5,775 nt of DNA from NCBI GenBank assembly GCA_030040515.1, contig JASHTO010000601.1:1-5775 (forward strand), given 5' to 3'. A model generated the notes under the pieces. The model did not search any database. It was given only the letters and a program-made list of their open reading frames with translations, and was not told the origin of the DNA. This document shows, piece after piece, positions 1 to 5,775 of this stretch. A program made the translations under genes and the position numbers. The first letter of the stretch is position 1. Each line of letters starts with the position of its first letter. Source of the stretch: Terriglobia bacterium. GTDB taxonomy: Bacteria > Acidobacteriota > Terriglobia > UBA7540.

Positions 1-1669
1 TTTCGCGCGGCGCTTCGGTGATGGCGCGTCCACGAGCGAGATAGCACGGATCGTGGTAGGTGGCCTTGACGCTGGCGGGCTTCAAGGCCAACTTGGGTAA
101 AACCTCTTCGATAAACTCCGTGTGGTGCATGACCTTGATTCCAAGCTTCGCATAGGCGGCATTCTGGCGGTAATCCTTGTCAAGCATTGTGGTGCAATGA
201 GGGCAGCAGGAGACGATCTTCCTCACACGCGCGCCCTCAAACGACTCCACCAGCTTGCCCGACAGCTCCATGAACAGATATTCGTTGCCCGCGCGCCGCG
301 CCGGTTCGCCGCAGCAGGTTTCGCGCGCCAGCACGCCCCAGGAGACGCTTGCGGCGTCCAGAATCTGCCGCATGGCCTGCGCCACGGCCTGACCGTGCGA
401 GTCGTAACTCAATCCGCAGCCCAGCCAGAACAGCCATTCCTGCGTGCCGTCGAAAATCGGAAATTGTTTTGACTCAATCAACTTCTGCCGCGTGTCGTGC
501 GCGATGCCCCAGGGATTGTGCGGAGCGCGCTCCATGGTGGTGAAGAGCTGGTTGACGCGCTCGCTGCTGATGCGTCCTTCGCTCGCCAGGCCGCGCCGCA
601 GGTCGAGAATCTTGCGTCCCACGTGCTCGATTCCCACCGGGCACACGTACTCGCACGCGCCGCAGGAATAGCACTGGAAAAGATCGTCTTCCGTGATGAA
701 AGCTTTGCCCTCTTTCTTCTCCTCCACCGTGCCCGCCACCAGGTCGCCGCCGGAAAGCAGGCCGCGGCGCAGGTCGAGAATGATTTCCTTGGGGCTCAGC
801 GTTCCGCCCGAAAGATGGGCGGGGCAGAAGTCGGTGCAGCGGCCGCACTCGACGCAGGCATCGACGTCCAAAACGTCTTTGCGGCTGAGGTCCTTGAAGT
901 GAATAAGGCCCAGGTCCTCGCCCTCCTCACGAAGCGCGCGCATGGAGCTGGTGGTTTCGGAACGGAAGAAGATGGTGATAGGGGCGAGCACCAGGTGCAG
1001 GTGCTTCGAAATGGGAATCACCACCAGCAGTGTAAAGAACGCCAGCGTGTGCAGCCACCAGTTCACTTTCCAGGCGGCGCCGGGCGCAGGAAACACTCCC
1101 CAGCCCAGGAGATAGGTGACCATGAGCGCCGAAATCAGGAAGGCGACGGCGCCGGAGGTGGGTGAGAGCTTGCCGAGCGCTTTCGGCCGCAGGATGAAAC
1201 GTCGAACCGAAAGGCCGATCATTCCCACCAGCACGGCCACAGCCCAAACGGCCACGAACGCGCCGTACCGTGTGCGCCCGCCGGTTGCGTGGCCGAGCCC
1301 GCGCAAGCCCAGCCACATGTGGTTCGCGCTGTACCAGGCGAAGGCGAAGAATCCCCACAGAACGAAGGCGTGAAGAATACCCACCAGCGGCCGGTCGCGC
1401 ACCACGCGGTATTGCAGAATCACTTCCACGAAGACGCGCCAGAGCCGGCGCGCTATATGGTCGTGAGGCAGGTCGCCGTGTTGGGGGAATACGGAGAACA
1501 GGCGGTTGTAAACGATGCGGAGGAAGAGCCACACGCTCACCAGGACAATGGCCACAAAAGCCGCGCGCGCCAGGTCCGCCAGCAAAGACGCTGCGACGGC
1601 CGCAAGGGCGATAAGGCAACCGGCGAAGAAGTCCAGGCGAGTCAGGTGTGTGCGCATCAACGGTGCCAT
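1..1669 (-). CDS. Membrane-bound Fe-S oxidoreductase with cytochrome b-like N-terminus and CCG domains (EMO/DUF224-like), C-terminus cut by window
   Basis: The frame is open from ATG at 1669 to the window edge, giving 556 residues. Residues 14-50 and about 96-228 hold five hydrophobic helices of nitrate-reductase-gamma type. Histidines 100, 117, 207, 223 and 225 in or beside them are candidate heme b ligands. Two [4Fe-4S] motifs follow: C272/C275/C278/C282 and C333/C336/C339/C343, each ending in CP. A complete CCG motif comes next (C418-X33-C452C453-X35-C489-X2-C492), as in HdrB/HdrD and GlpC, and a second begins at C542. In the family this architecture takes electrons from a soluble donor, often electron-transfer flavoprotein, and passes them to menaquinone. 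The ETF link is inferred, since no etf gene is visible. The start is uncertain: AGG directly abuts ATG 1669, and ATG 1657 is an alternative. It lies 100 bp downstream of the TPR gene, with no promoter recognised between them. Confidence 0.88.
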   Translation of the reverse strand, partial: MAPLMRTHLTRLDFFAGCLIALAAVAASLLADLARAAFVAIVLVSVWLFLRIVYNRLFSVFPQHGDLPHDHIARRLWRVFVEVILQYRVVRDRPLVGILHAFVLWGFFAFAWYSANHMWLGLRGLGHATGGRTRYGAFVAVWAVAVLVGMIGLSVRRFILRPKALGKLSPTSGAVAFLISALMVTYLLGWGVFPAPGAAWKVNWWLHTLAFFTLLVVIPISKHLHLVLAPITIFFRSETTSSMRALREEGEDLGLIHFKDLSRKDVLDVDACVECGRCTDFCPAHLSGGTLSPKEIILDLRRGLLSGGDLVAGTVEEKKEGKAFITEDDLFQCYSCGACEYVCPVGIEHVGRKILDLRRGLASEGRISSERVNQLFTTMERAPHNPWGIAHDTRQKLIESKQFPIFDGTQEWLFWLGCGLSYDSHGQAVAQAMRQILDAASVSWGVLARETCCGEPARRAGNEYLFMELSGKLVESFEGARVRKIVSCCPHCTTMLDKDYRQNAAYAKLGIKVMHHTEFIEEVLPKLALKPASVKATYHDPCYLARGRAITEAPRE

Positions 1670-1729
1670 CCTGCGCGAAGGGCAGAACCTGGGAATGGGA
1701 GTTTTGCCGTGGCTCTCAAGGTCCTCCGC

Positions 1730-1766
1730 TTTGCGCAGGGTGGCAGAGTGGGGGAATCTGCGCAAA
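1730..1766. repeat. 9-bp perfect inverted repeat (hairpin) just after the TPR gene
   Basis: TTTGCGCAG at 1730-1738 is exactly complementary to CTGCGCAAA at 1758-1766, with a 19-nt loop. It starts 3 bp beyond the stop codon of the TPR gene. No T-run follows on the minus strand, so it is not a textbook intrinsic terminator. It may be a weak terminator, an mRNA-stabilising hairpin or part of a dispersed intergenic repeat. The rest of the 1670-1769 gap shows no recognisable promoter. Confidence 0.5.
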
Positions 1767-1769
1767 AGG

Positions 1770-2495
1770 CTAGGGAGCGAGCGTAGCAATATCCTGCTTC
1801 ACGGCCTCGGCCACCGGAGCGTTGGAAGCGAATTCCTTCTCCACGCGCTCGTAAACCTCGCGCGCCTTGGCAGGCTGCGACTCGCGGTAAGCGTCCGCCA
1901 GGGCGAGAAGCGCGGTAGCCTTGGGGACGGTCAGGGTGGGGTGATCGGCCAACTGATCATAGAGCTTTTCCGCCTCCGGCAAATTGCCGGCCTTTGCCAA
2001 CTCACCCGCCAGCGCGAACTTGGCCAGGGAGCCGACTTCCGCGTCGTGTTCCTGGCTGGCCTCGGTCAAGGTTCGAACCGCCCCGGCATTATCCCCCAGG
2101 AGCGACTGGCAAACTCCCGCCTGGTAAAGCGCAATTTCCACCGCCTTGGGCCGCGGGATCATTTTGTACTTAGCGACGATGGCATCGAACTCCTGAAGCG
2201 CTTTCTTATACTTCTCCTGGGCCGTGGCGAAAGAGGGGCCGCCCGGTCCGCCCTCGGGACTGGGCTGCCCTACATAGGCGCGGAAAGTCGCAAGCGCTTC
2301 ACCCAAATCCGCATTGGCGGCGGCCGCCTGACGATCGGTGTAGTATTTCAACCCACCGGCAAGCCCCACCACCACGATTACGATGATCGAAACGTTGATG
2401 ATCTCCTTGTAGTGCTCCCGGAAGTACTCCTCGACCTTGACCAGCGAGTCCCTGAATTCATCCTGCTTCAATTGATGGCGGGTGCGACTATCCAC
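1770..2495 (-). CDS. Membrane-anchored TPR protein, YfgM-like
   Basis: A 241-residue protein. Residues 1-31 are charged and probably cytoplasmic. Residues 32-49 form one hydrophobic membrane helix, and the rest is soluble and alpha-helical, giving a single-pass topology with an extracytoplasmic domain. After a Gly/Pro-rich linker (about 77-88) come TPR-like helical pairs at about 92-112, 117-150, 154-187 and 191-226, with the usual small-residue and Tyr/Ala pattern. The arrangement and length (about 200-240 aa) match the YfgM family, whose E. coli member is an accessory of the SecYEG translocon and works with periplasmic chaperones. That role is an inference here. The start is a GTG, chosen because AAGGAG lies 7 nt upstream and the frame begins there with the typical charged N-terminus. 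A promoter lies about 35 bp upstream of the start. It is probably transcribed separately from the PAP2 gene 114 bp away. Confidence 0.85.
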   Translation of the reverse strand: MDSRTRHQLKQDEFRDSLVKVEEYFREHYKEIINVSIIVIVVVGLAGGLKYYTDRQAAAANADLGEALATFRAYVGQPSPEGGPGGPSFATAQEKYKKALQEFDAIVAKYKMIPRPKAVEIALYQAGVCQSLLGDNAGAVRTLTEASQEHDAEVGSLAKFALAGELAKAGNLPEAEKLYDQLADHPTLTVPKATALLALADAYRESQPAKAREVYERVEKEFASNAPVAEAVKQDIATLAP

Positions 2496-2502
2496 AATCC
2501 GT

Positions 2503-2508
2503 CTCCTT
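2503..2508 (-). promoter_or_regulatory. Shine-Dalgarno AAGGAG for the TPR gene
   Basis: On the minus strand AAGGAG stands 7 nt before the GTG at 2495-2493. This near-perfect site settles the choice of a non-ATG start for the TPR gene. Confidence 0.85.
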
Positions 2509-2528
2509 CCGAAAAGCTCTCGACTGCC

Positions 2529-2557
2529 ATCTTAACAACCTGTTCCAAGGGCGTCAA
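2529..2557 (-). promoter_or_regulatory. Sigma70-type promoter for the TPR gene
   Basis: On the minus strand the -35 TTGACG (2557-2552) and -10 TAAGAT (2534-2529) are separated by exactly 17 bp. They match 5/6 and 4/6 of the consensus. Predicted transcription starts near 2522, leaving a leader of about 26 nt that contains the Shine-Dalgarno. This is judged by eye from sequence only. Confidence 0.65.
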
Positions 2558-2578
2558 TTGCGGTTTGAATGGCCCTTG
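2546..2578. repeat. 7-bp inverted repeat in the PAP2-TPR gap
   Basis: CAAGGGC at 2546-2552 pairs with GCCCTTG at 2572-2578 around a 19-nt loop. One arm touches the -35 element of the TPR promoter. It lies 32 bp downstream of the PAP2 stop and has no T-run, so it could be a weak terminator, an operator or chance. Confidence 0.3.
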
Positions 2579-2609
2579 TCGACTGGTTTGCAAAATGCTT
2601 TGAGGTGAA

Positions 2610-3437
2610 TCAATCCCCCGGTTCGCGCCCGGGCATGACCACAAACCGGCTGATGACGTAACCCAACACGGCGCCGGCGAAAACGTCGGAGGGGAAGTGC
2701 GCTTGCAGGCTGACGCGTGAGAAACCCACCAGCGTCGCGGCTCCGTAGGCGACCCAGGGCACCCAGCGGTGGCCGGAATAACGCCGCGCGAAGATCGTGG
2801 CGATGGAGAAGGCCGCGAGGGAATGCTCGGAAGGGAAGCTGCCGCCGGCGTGAAGCAACGGGTGATAGGTTTTGAACCACGTGTTCGCATAGCTTCCGCC
2901 AGGCGGAATGGCTTCAGGCCGCCGTCGCCCGGTGGCACTCTCCGCGACCCAGCCGAGAAGCGCCGAGTCGGCAACCGCCTCAACGGCCAGCAGGGAAGTG
3001 TGAGTTGCGTAAGAGTCCTTGCGCACGTATCCCAAAACGTAGAAGGAAGCGGGGACGAGGGCCATGGCCACATCCGTGTGAGTCGTGCTGAGGGCGCGAT
3101 TGAACGACGAATAGGTGGACGAGTTATTGCGGAAGTAAGGGCTGTCGTGCGGATCGAGCGCCACCAGCCCGCCGAAAATCGCGCCCATCGCCAGCGTTGG
3201 CCCCCAATGCTGTCCGCGCGCCAGCGTACCGGGGAAAGTCCAGATGGGTTTCTGGTCGTGAACGATGTCGGGGACAAGCGTCTTCCAGTTGATGGGCCGC
3301 TCTTCGTAGATAGAAAACTGGGGTTTGCCGGGCTTATTGTTGCCCGCACCGGGCGAATCCGAAGCTGCGAAAACGCACCCGCTCGCCAGAAGGCAAGCCA
3401 AAACGGCCACCGCCGGTCTGGTGATCTTGGAAAGCAT
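2610..3437 (-). CDS. Exported PAP2-family phosphatase (phosphatidic-acid phosphatase type 2)
   Basis: A 275-residue protein. Residues 1-25 form an export signal (K4, R7, then a hydrophobic core) with C21 after LASG, a possible lipobox; plain signal-peptidase cleavage is the alternative. The PAP2/vanadium haloperoxidase signature follows in order: R173-P174 of motif 1, P202-S203-E204-H205 of motif 2, and S240-R241-X5-H247-X3-D251 of motif 3. H205 and H247 are the expected catalytic pair. The Lys expected seven residues before R173 is Glu166, which is unusual. Hydrophobic stretches at about 78-95, 122-138, 145-163, 206-217, 226-240 and 252-268 fit the helical core. Such enzymes remove phosphate from lipid phosphates such as phosphatidate or undecaprenyl diphosphate outside the cytoplasmic membrane. 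The substrate cannot be told from sequence. ATG 3437 has no Shine-Dalgarno, but a promoter sits directly upstream. Confidence 0.88.
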   Translation of the reverse strand: MLSKITRPAVAVLACLLASGCVFAASDSPGAGNNKPGKPQFSIYEERPINWKTLVPDIVHDQKPIWTFPGTLARGQHWGPTLAMGAIFGGLVALDPHDSPYFRNNSSTYSSFNRALSTTHTDVAMALVPASFYVLGYVRKDSYATHTSLLAVEAVADSALLGWVAESATGRRRPEAIPPGGSYANTWFKTYHPLLHAGGSFPSEHSLAAFSIATIFARRYSGHRWVPWVAYGAATLVGFSRVSLQAHFPSDVFAGAVLGYVISRFVVMPGREPGD

Positions 3438-3446
3438 GCATGGTTC

Positions 3447-3475
3447 ATGCTACTTCAGGGCCCTCGTCATGGCAA
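3447..3475 (-). promoter_or_regulatory. Promoter for the PAP2 gene, predicting a near-leaderless mRNA
   Basis: On the minus strand TTGCCA (3475-3470) and TAGCAT (3452-3447) are separated by 17 bp, matching 5/6 and 4/6 of the sigma70-type consensus. The predicted start, near 3440, is only about 3 nt before the ATG at 3437. This agrees with the missing Shine-Dalgarno. Confidence 0.5.
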
Positions 3476-3508
3476 CGAAAACTGCCGTGGTAGGTCAGTT
3501 TGAATTCC

Positions 3509-3614
3509 GTAGGGGCAGGGCTTGTCTCTGCCCTTTCAGTCCAGCGACATTGGGCAGGGCACCCGCGACCCGTCGTCCGAAGGCTATGGGCCGCAGGGCG
3601 AGGGGTGCCCCTAC
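3509..3614. repeat. REP/MITE-like palindromic repeat with GTAGGGGC ends (long copy)
   Basis: A 106-bp non-coding block is bounded by GTAGGGGC (3509-3516) and its exact complement GCCCCTAC (3607-3614). Inside, GGGCAG (3513-3518) pairs with CTGCCC (3528-3533) over a 9-nt loop. GGGCACCC (3557-3564) pairs with GGGTGCCC (3603-3610). It begins 1 bp after the stop codon of the SDR gene and fills most of the 178-bp gap to the PAP2 gene. It shares its terminal repeat with the copy at 4446-4500. It could act as a 3' mRNA stabiliser or a terminator-like structure. Confidence 0.7.
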
Positions 3615-3615
3615 T

Positions 3616-4374
3616 TTATTGCGCCGTCCATCCGCCGTCGATCACGATGGCGGTCCCGGTGATGAAACCGGACGCTTCCGAGCAGAGATATACCGCGAGA
3701 GCCCCGATTTCCTCCAATTTGCCCCAGCGGCCGAGCGGGATGCGGCGGTTGAAATCGGCAAGCTGCACAGGGTCATCCATCACCACGCGGGCGATTTCCG
3801 TGGCGAACGGTCCGGGGCTGATGGCATTGGCGGTGATGTTGTACGGCGCGAGCTCCAGCGCCAGGGTTTTGGTGATGCCCAGCACGGCGAATTTGCTTGC
3901 GCTGTAAGCCGCGCGCTGGGGAAGCGACACGTGCCCCATGGTGGAAGCGATGCTGATGATGCGCCCGAACTTCTTTTCCATCATTCCCGGCACGAAAGCG
4001 CGCGTACAGAGAAACGGCCCATCCACATTGGTCGACATGACCTGGCGCCACTCGGCGAGCGTGTATTCGTGAAGGGGCTTGCGAATGTTGATCCCCGCAT
4101 TGTTGATGAGAATGTCCGGAACGCCTGCCTGCCGTCGAACCTCGGCGGCAACGGTTGCCACCTGGGATTCGTCGCTCACATCGGCGACAAACGTGAAGGC
4201 CTTGCCGCCACGCGAGATGATTCCCTCGCGCACACCCTCAAGCAAATCGCCCGAGCGCGCGATCAACGCCACGGTGGCGCCGGCCTCAGCGAGCGACTCC
4301 GCCATTTGTTTTCCCAGCCCTTTGCTCGCACCTGTAACCACCGCTATGCGCCCATCGAGTCGCTGATTGATCAT
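3616..4374 (-). CDS. SDR-family oxidoreductase, gluconate 5-dehydrogenase-like
   Basis: 252 residues, the standard length of a classical short-chain dehydrogenase/reductase. The Rossmann nucleotide motif TGASKGLG is at 14-21, the adenine-ring Asp at D65, NNAG at 91-94 and the structural Asn at N116. The catalytic residues are S144, Y157 and K161 (YSASK), followed by the SPGP turn at 186-189. Arg40 at the end of strand 2, with no acidic residue there, suggests NADP(H) preference. The C-terminal pattern with GRWGK (215-219) and IDGGW (245-249) resembles gluconate 5-dehydrogenase and 2-deoxy-gluconate dehydrogenases, which reduce or oxidise sugar-acid carbonyls in the cytoplasm. Substrates in this superfamily are poorly predictable, so only the SDR call is firm. 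It starts 121 bp after the permease stop and could be co-transcribed with it. Its stop codon abuts a palindromic repeat. Confidence 0.9.
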   Translation of the reverse strand: MINQRLDGRIAVVTGASKGLGKQMAESLAEAGATVALIARSGDLLEGVREGIISRGGKAFTFVADVSDESQVATVAAEVRRQAGVPDILINNAGINIRKPLHEYTLAEWRQVMSTNVDGPFLCTRAFVPGMMEKKFGRIISIASTMGHVSLPQRAAYSASKFAVLGITKTLALELAPYNITANAISPGPFATEIARVVMDDPVQLADFNRRIPLGRWGKLEEIGALAVYLCSEASGFITGTAIVIDGGWTAQ

Positions 4375-4380
4375 CAGATT

Positions 4381-4387
4381 CTCCCTT
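4381..4387 (-). promoter_or_regulatory. Shine-Dalgarno AAGGGAG for the SDR gene
   Basis: On the minus strand AAGGGAG ends 6 nt before ATG 4374. This is good spacing and supports that start codon. Confidence 0.75.
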
Positions 4388-4445
4388 CATCACTTTTTCC
4401 TTGCCAATATTGTCGTCGGCCTCGTAGCACTTCCAGCTCGTGGGC

Positions 4446-4500
4446 CGTAGGGGCGACCCTCGCGGCCGCCCCAGGGGCAACCGCAAGGGTTGCCCCTACG
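4446..4500. repeat. REP-like double hairpin with CGTAGGGGC ends (short copy)
   Basis: A 55-bp block is bounded by CGTAGGGGC (4446-4454) and its exact complement GCCCCTACG (4492-4500). It consists of two adjacent hairpins with 5-nt loops. The first is 4450-4458 with 4464-4472, nine pairs including one G-T mismatch. The second is 4473-4482 with 4488-4497, ten perfect pairs. It covers the end of the permease gene: the TAG stop (4498-4496) is the TAG of the repeat end. This is typical of REP-type elements dispersed in a genome. Confidence 0.75.
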
Positions 4501-5775
4501 ACGGAGGCCGGCGAAATCGCGCGGCCACCGCATACGCCCCAATTCCCAGCGCGATGATTACCAAGCCAAACACCAGGCCGTTCATGCCCAGCACTTCTTC
4601 GTGTTCGCCGTTGATCGCGGCGAGGGCGAGCATCAAAGTGGGCAGCGCGCCGACCACGATCGTGCCCGCCAGTCCGCCGGGAACGCGGAAGGGGCGGGGA
4701 AGATCGGGCTCGCGCACGCGCAGCACCACGAGCGCGATGAATTCCAGCACCAGGCTGGTGCCGTAGAGCATGATATCGAGGGTCACCAGTTGCTCGAAGC
4801 CCAGACCCAGGCACAAGGCCCATCCGGCCGCGCACACCACAATCGCCACCCAGGGAGCCTGCGTGCGCGGATGCACCTTGGCAAAGGCGCGCGGCAGCAT
4901 GCCATCCTGACCCATGGCCAGGGGTAGGCGGGAATAGCTCATCACCAGGGCATTGAACATTCCGAACCCACTCATCATTCCGCCCAGCACCACGGCCACG
5001 CGCAGCCAGCGCCCGGCCATCAGGCCGGCGAGGTCCGCCCACGAGCCGGTGTCGAATCCCGAAGCCGGTAACCCGGTCAGAGAGGCCGCATACGTGGGAA
5101 GAATGTAACTCAGCGCGATCAGCACCACTGAGACGAGCATGGCGCGCGGGTAAGTGCGCTGCGGCCGCTCCACTCCGCGGGCGATCGTTGAGGCGTTGTC
5201 CCAGCCCATGTAATTCCACATGCAGATCAGCGTTCCGCCCAGCAATCCCACCGTGGAAGCGGGCGGGGGAGCGTGAAGGTGCGCCAGCGTGCCGCTTTCG
5301 AAGGGCCCGAGCACGACCATCAACACAAACGGCGCGGAGAGCAGGATGAAAAGCCACAACGAAGTGAGCCCCACCGGACAAATTCCCGCCAGATTCAGCG
5401 CCACGCAGGTCGCCACTACCGCGAGCCCCACCATCACCCGGTGATTTCCCACTCCCACCCAGGGAACCAGGCGGGCGAAATAGTCGACAAAAATGGTGGG
5501 ATAGATCGCCATATCGAAGATGCTGGCGGCGAGCGAGAGCCACGCTTCCTGAAAGCCCCAGAACTTGCCCATGCCGCGCCGCACCCAGGCGTAGTAGCCG
5601 CCCTCTTCCGGCAAGGCGCTGGCCAGCTCGCCGATCATCAGGGCGGTGGGCAGGCTCCACACCAGCGGTGTGACCAGCAGAATGAGCATGGCGCGGTGAT
5701 AACCCGCTCCCTGCACAATGTCTTCCGTTCCGTAAGTCCCCCCCGAGACCATGAAGAACGTGGCGGCCACCAGCG
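4496..5775 (-). CDS. APC-superfamily permease, polyamine/amino acid:H+ symporter-like (5' end outside window)
   Basis: 425 complete codons are visible. The frame continues past the right edge, so the true start is not seen; the GTG at 5770 lies inside TM1. Numbering from that GTG, SGGTYGTED (9-17) is the broken first helix that binds substrate in APC carriers. PEEGGYYAWV (54-63) and WGFQEAW (71-77) follow, then WNYMGWDNAS (185-194) in TM6. I estimate eleven further hydrophobic segments up to about 417, giving the usual 12-helix total. These motifs and their order resemble the plant polyamine/LAT uptake transporters (PUT, TC 2.A.3.12) more than typical bacterial AdiC or LysP carriers. The protein probably imports an amino acid or polyamine with protons across the inner membrane; the exact substrate is unknown. 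The C-terminus ends RRPPS, with the stop codon inside a palindromic repeat. The SDR gene follows on the same strand. Confidence 0.88.
   Translation of the reverse strand, partial: LVAATFFMVSGGTYGTEDIVQGAGYHRAMLILLVTPLVWSLPTALMIGELASALPEEGGYYAWVRRGMGKFWGFQEAWLSLAASIFDMAIYPTIFVDYFARLVPWVGVGNHRVMVGLAVVATCVALNLAGICPVGLTSLWLFILLSAPFVLMVVLGPFESGTLAHLHAPPPASTVGLLGGTLICMWNYMGWDNASTIARGVERPQRTYPRAMLVSVVLIALSYILPTYAASLTGLPASGFDTGSWADLAGLMAGRWLRVAVVLGGMMSGFGMFNALVMSYSRLPLAMGQDGMLPRAFAKVHPRTQAPWVAIVVCAAGWALCLGLGFEQLVTLDIMLYGTSLVLEFIALVVLRVREPDLPRPFRVPGGLAGTIVVGALPTLMLALAAINGEHEEVLGMNGLVFGLVIIALGIGAYAVAARFRRPPS

Noticed and set aside
497..1165. Plus-strand open frame of 222 codons over the Fe-S gene
   Set aside because: It is antisense to the cysteine-motif region of the oxidoreductase and shows no domain of its own.
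1515..2603. Long plus-strand open frame (362 codons) antisense to the TPR gene
   Set aside because: It spans a gene gap and two minus-strand genes, is rich in Arg/Gly/Leu without domain pattern, and the opposite strand holds a well-formed protein with promoter and Shine-Dalgarno. It is a shadow of GC-rich coding DNA.
2468..3448. Minus-strand open frame of 326 codons over the PAP2 gene
   Set aside because: The PAP2 catalytic motifs are in the other frame; this one is low-complexity Arg/Ser/Pro with no recognisable domain.
4400..4434. Possible promoter for the SDR gene (TGGAAG, 17 bp, CAATAT on the minus strand)
   Set aside because: Only 3/6 matches in each hexamer, which is no better than chance in this gap.
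3325..4557. Long plus-strand open frame (410 codons)
   Set aside because: It runs through parts of the PAP2 and permease genes, the whole SDR gene and both repeats. The antisense proteins have complete family motifs and this one has none.
4374..5660. Minus-strand open frame of 428 codons overlapping the permease in another frame
   Set aside because: The translation is Arg/Gly/Ala-rich and lacks membrane segments. The overlapping frame gives a clear 12-helix APC carrier. The tail of this frame merely reads through the repeat.
5768..5770. GTG as the start of the permease
   Set aside because: It falls inside the first transmembrane helix, just before the SGGTYG motif, and the frame stays open to the window edge. 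APC carriers have more residues before this motif.

Overview
The window is GC-rich bacterial DNA. All five protein genes lie on the minus strand, so transcription runs from the high-coordinate end to the low one. The gene style and two GTAGGGGC-bounded palindromic intergenic repeats resemble what I know from Acidobacteriota genomes, but there is no rRNA or other marker here, so that assignment is a moderate-confidence inference.

Reading in the direction of transcription: (1) positions 5775-4496 hold an APC-superfamily permease whose first residues lie beyond the window. It resembles the polyamine/amino-acid:H+ symporter branch best known from plants. (2) 4374-3616 is a classical short-chain dehydrogenase/reductase similar to gluconate 5-dehydrogenases, with a good Shine-Dalgarno. 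(3) 3437-2610 is a PAP2-type phosphatase with an N-terminal export signal. Its promoter sits so close to the start codon that a nearly leaderless mRNA is predicted. (4) 2495-1770 is a membrane-anchored TPR protein of YfgM type, with a GTG start, a strong Shine-Dalgarno and a near-consensus sigma70-type promoter. (5) 1669 to the left edge is a large membrane Fe-S oxidoreductase: a NarI-like cytochrome b membrane domain, two [4Fe-4S] motifs and CCG (heterodisulfide-reductase-like) domains. It resembles the ETF:menaquinone oxidoreductase (EMO, DUF224) type, and its C-terminus lies outside the window.

The gaps between genes are about 100-180 bp. Two of them carry palindromic repeats (3509-3614 and 4446-4500) that share the same terminal inverted repeat and sit exactly at the 3' ends of the SDR and permease genes. 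In the permease case the repeat supplies the stop codon. The genes do not form an obvious pathway. Permease and SDR may be co-transcribed, while the PAP2 and TPR genes each appear to have their own promoter. I see no tRNA, rRNA, CRISPR array, transposase or phage gene. The window is mostly housekeeping and accessory metabolism; the repeats are the least ordinary part.
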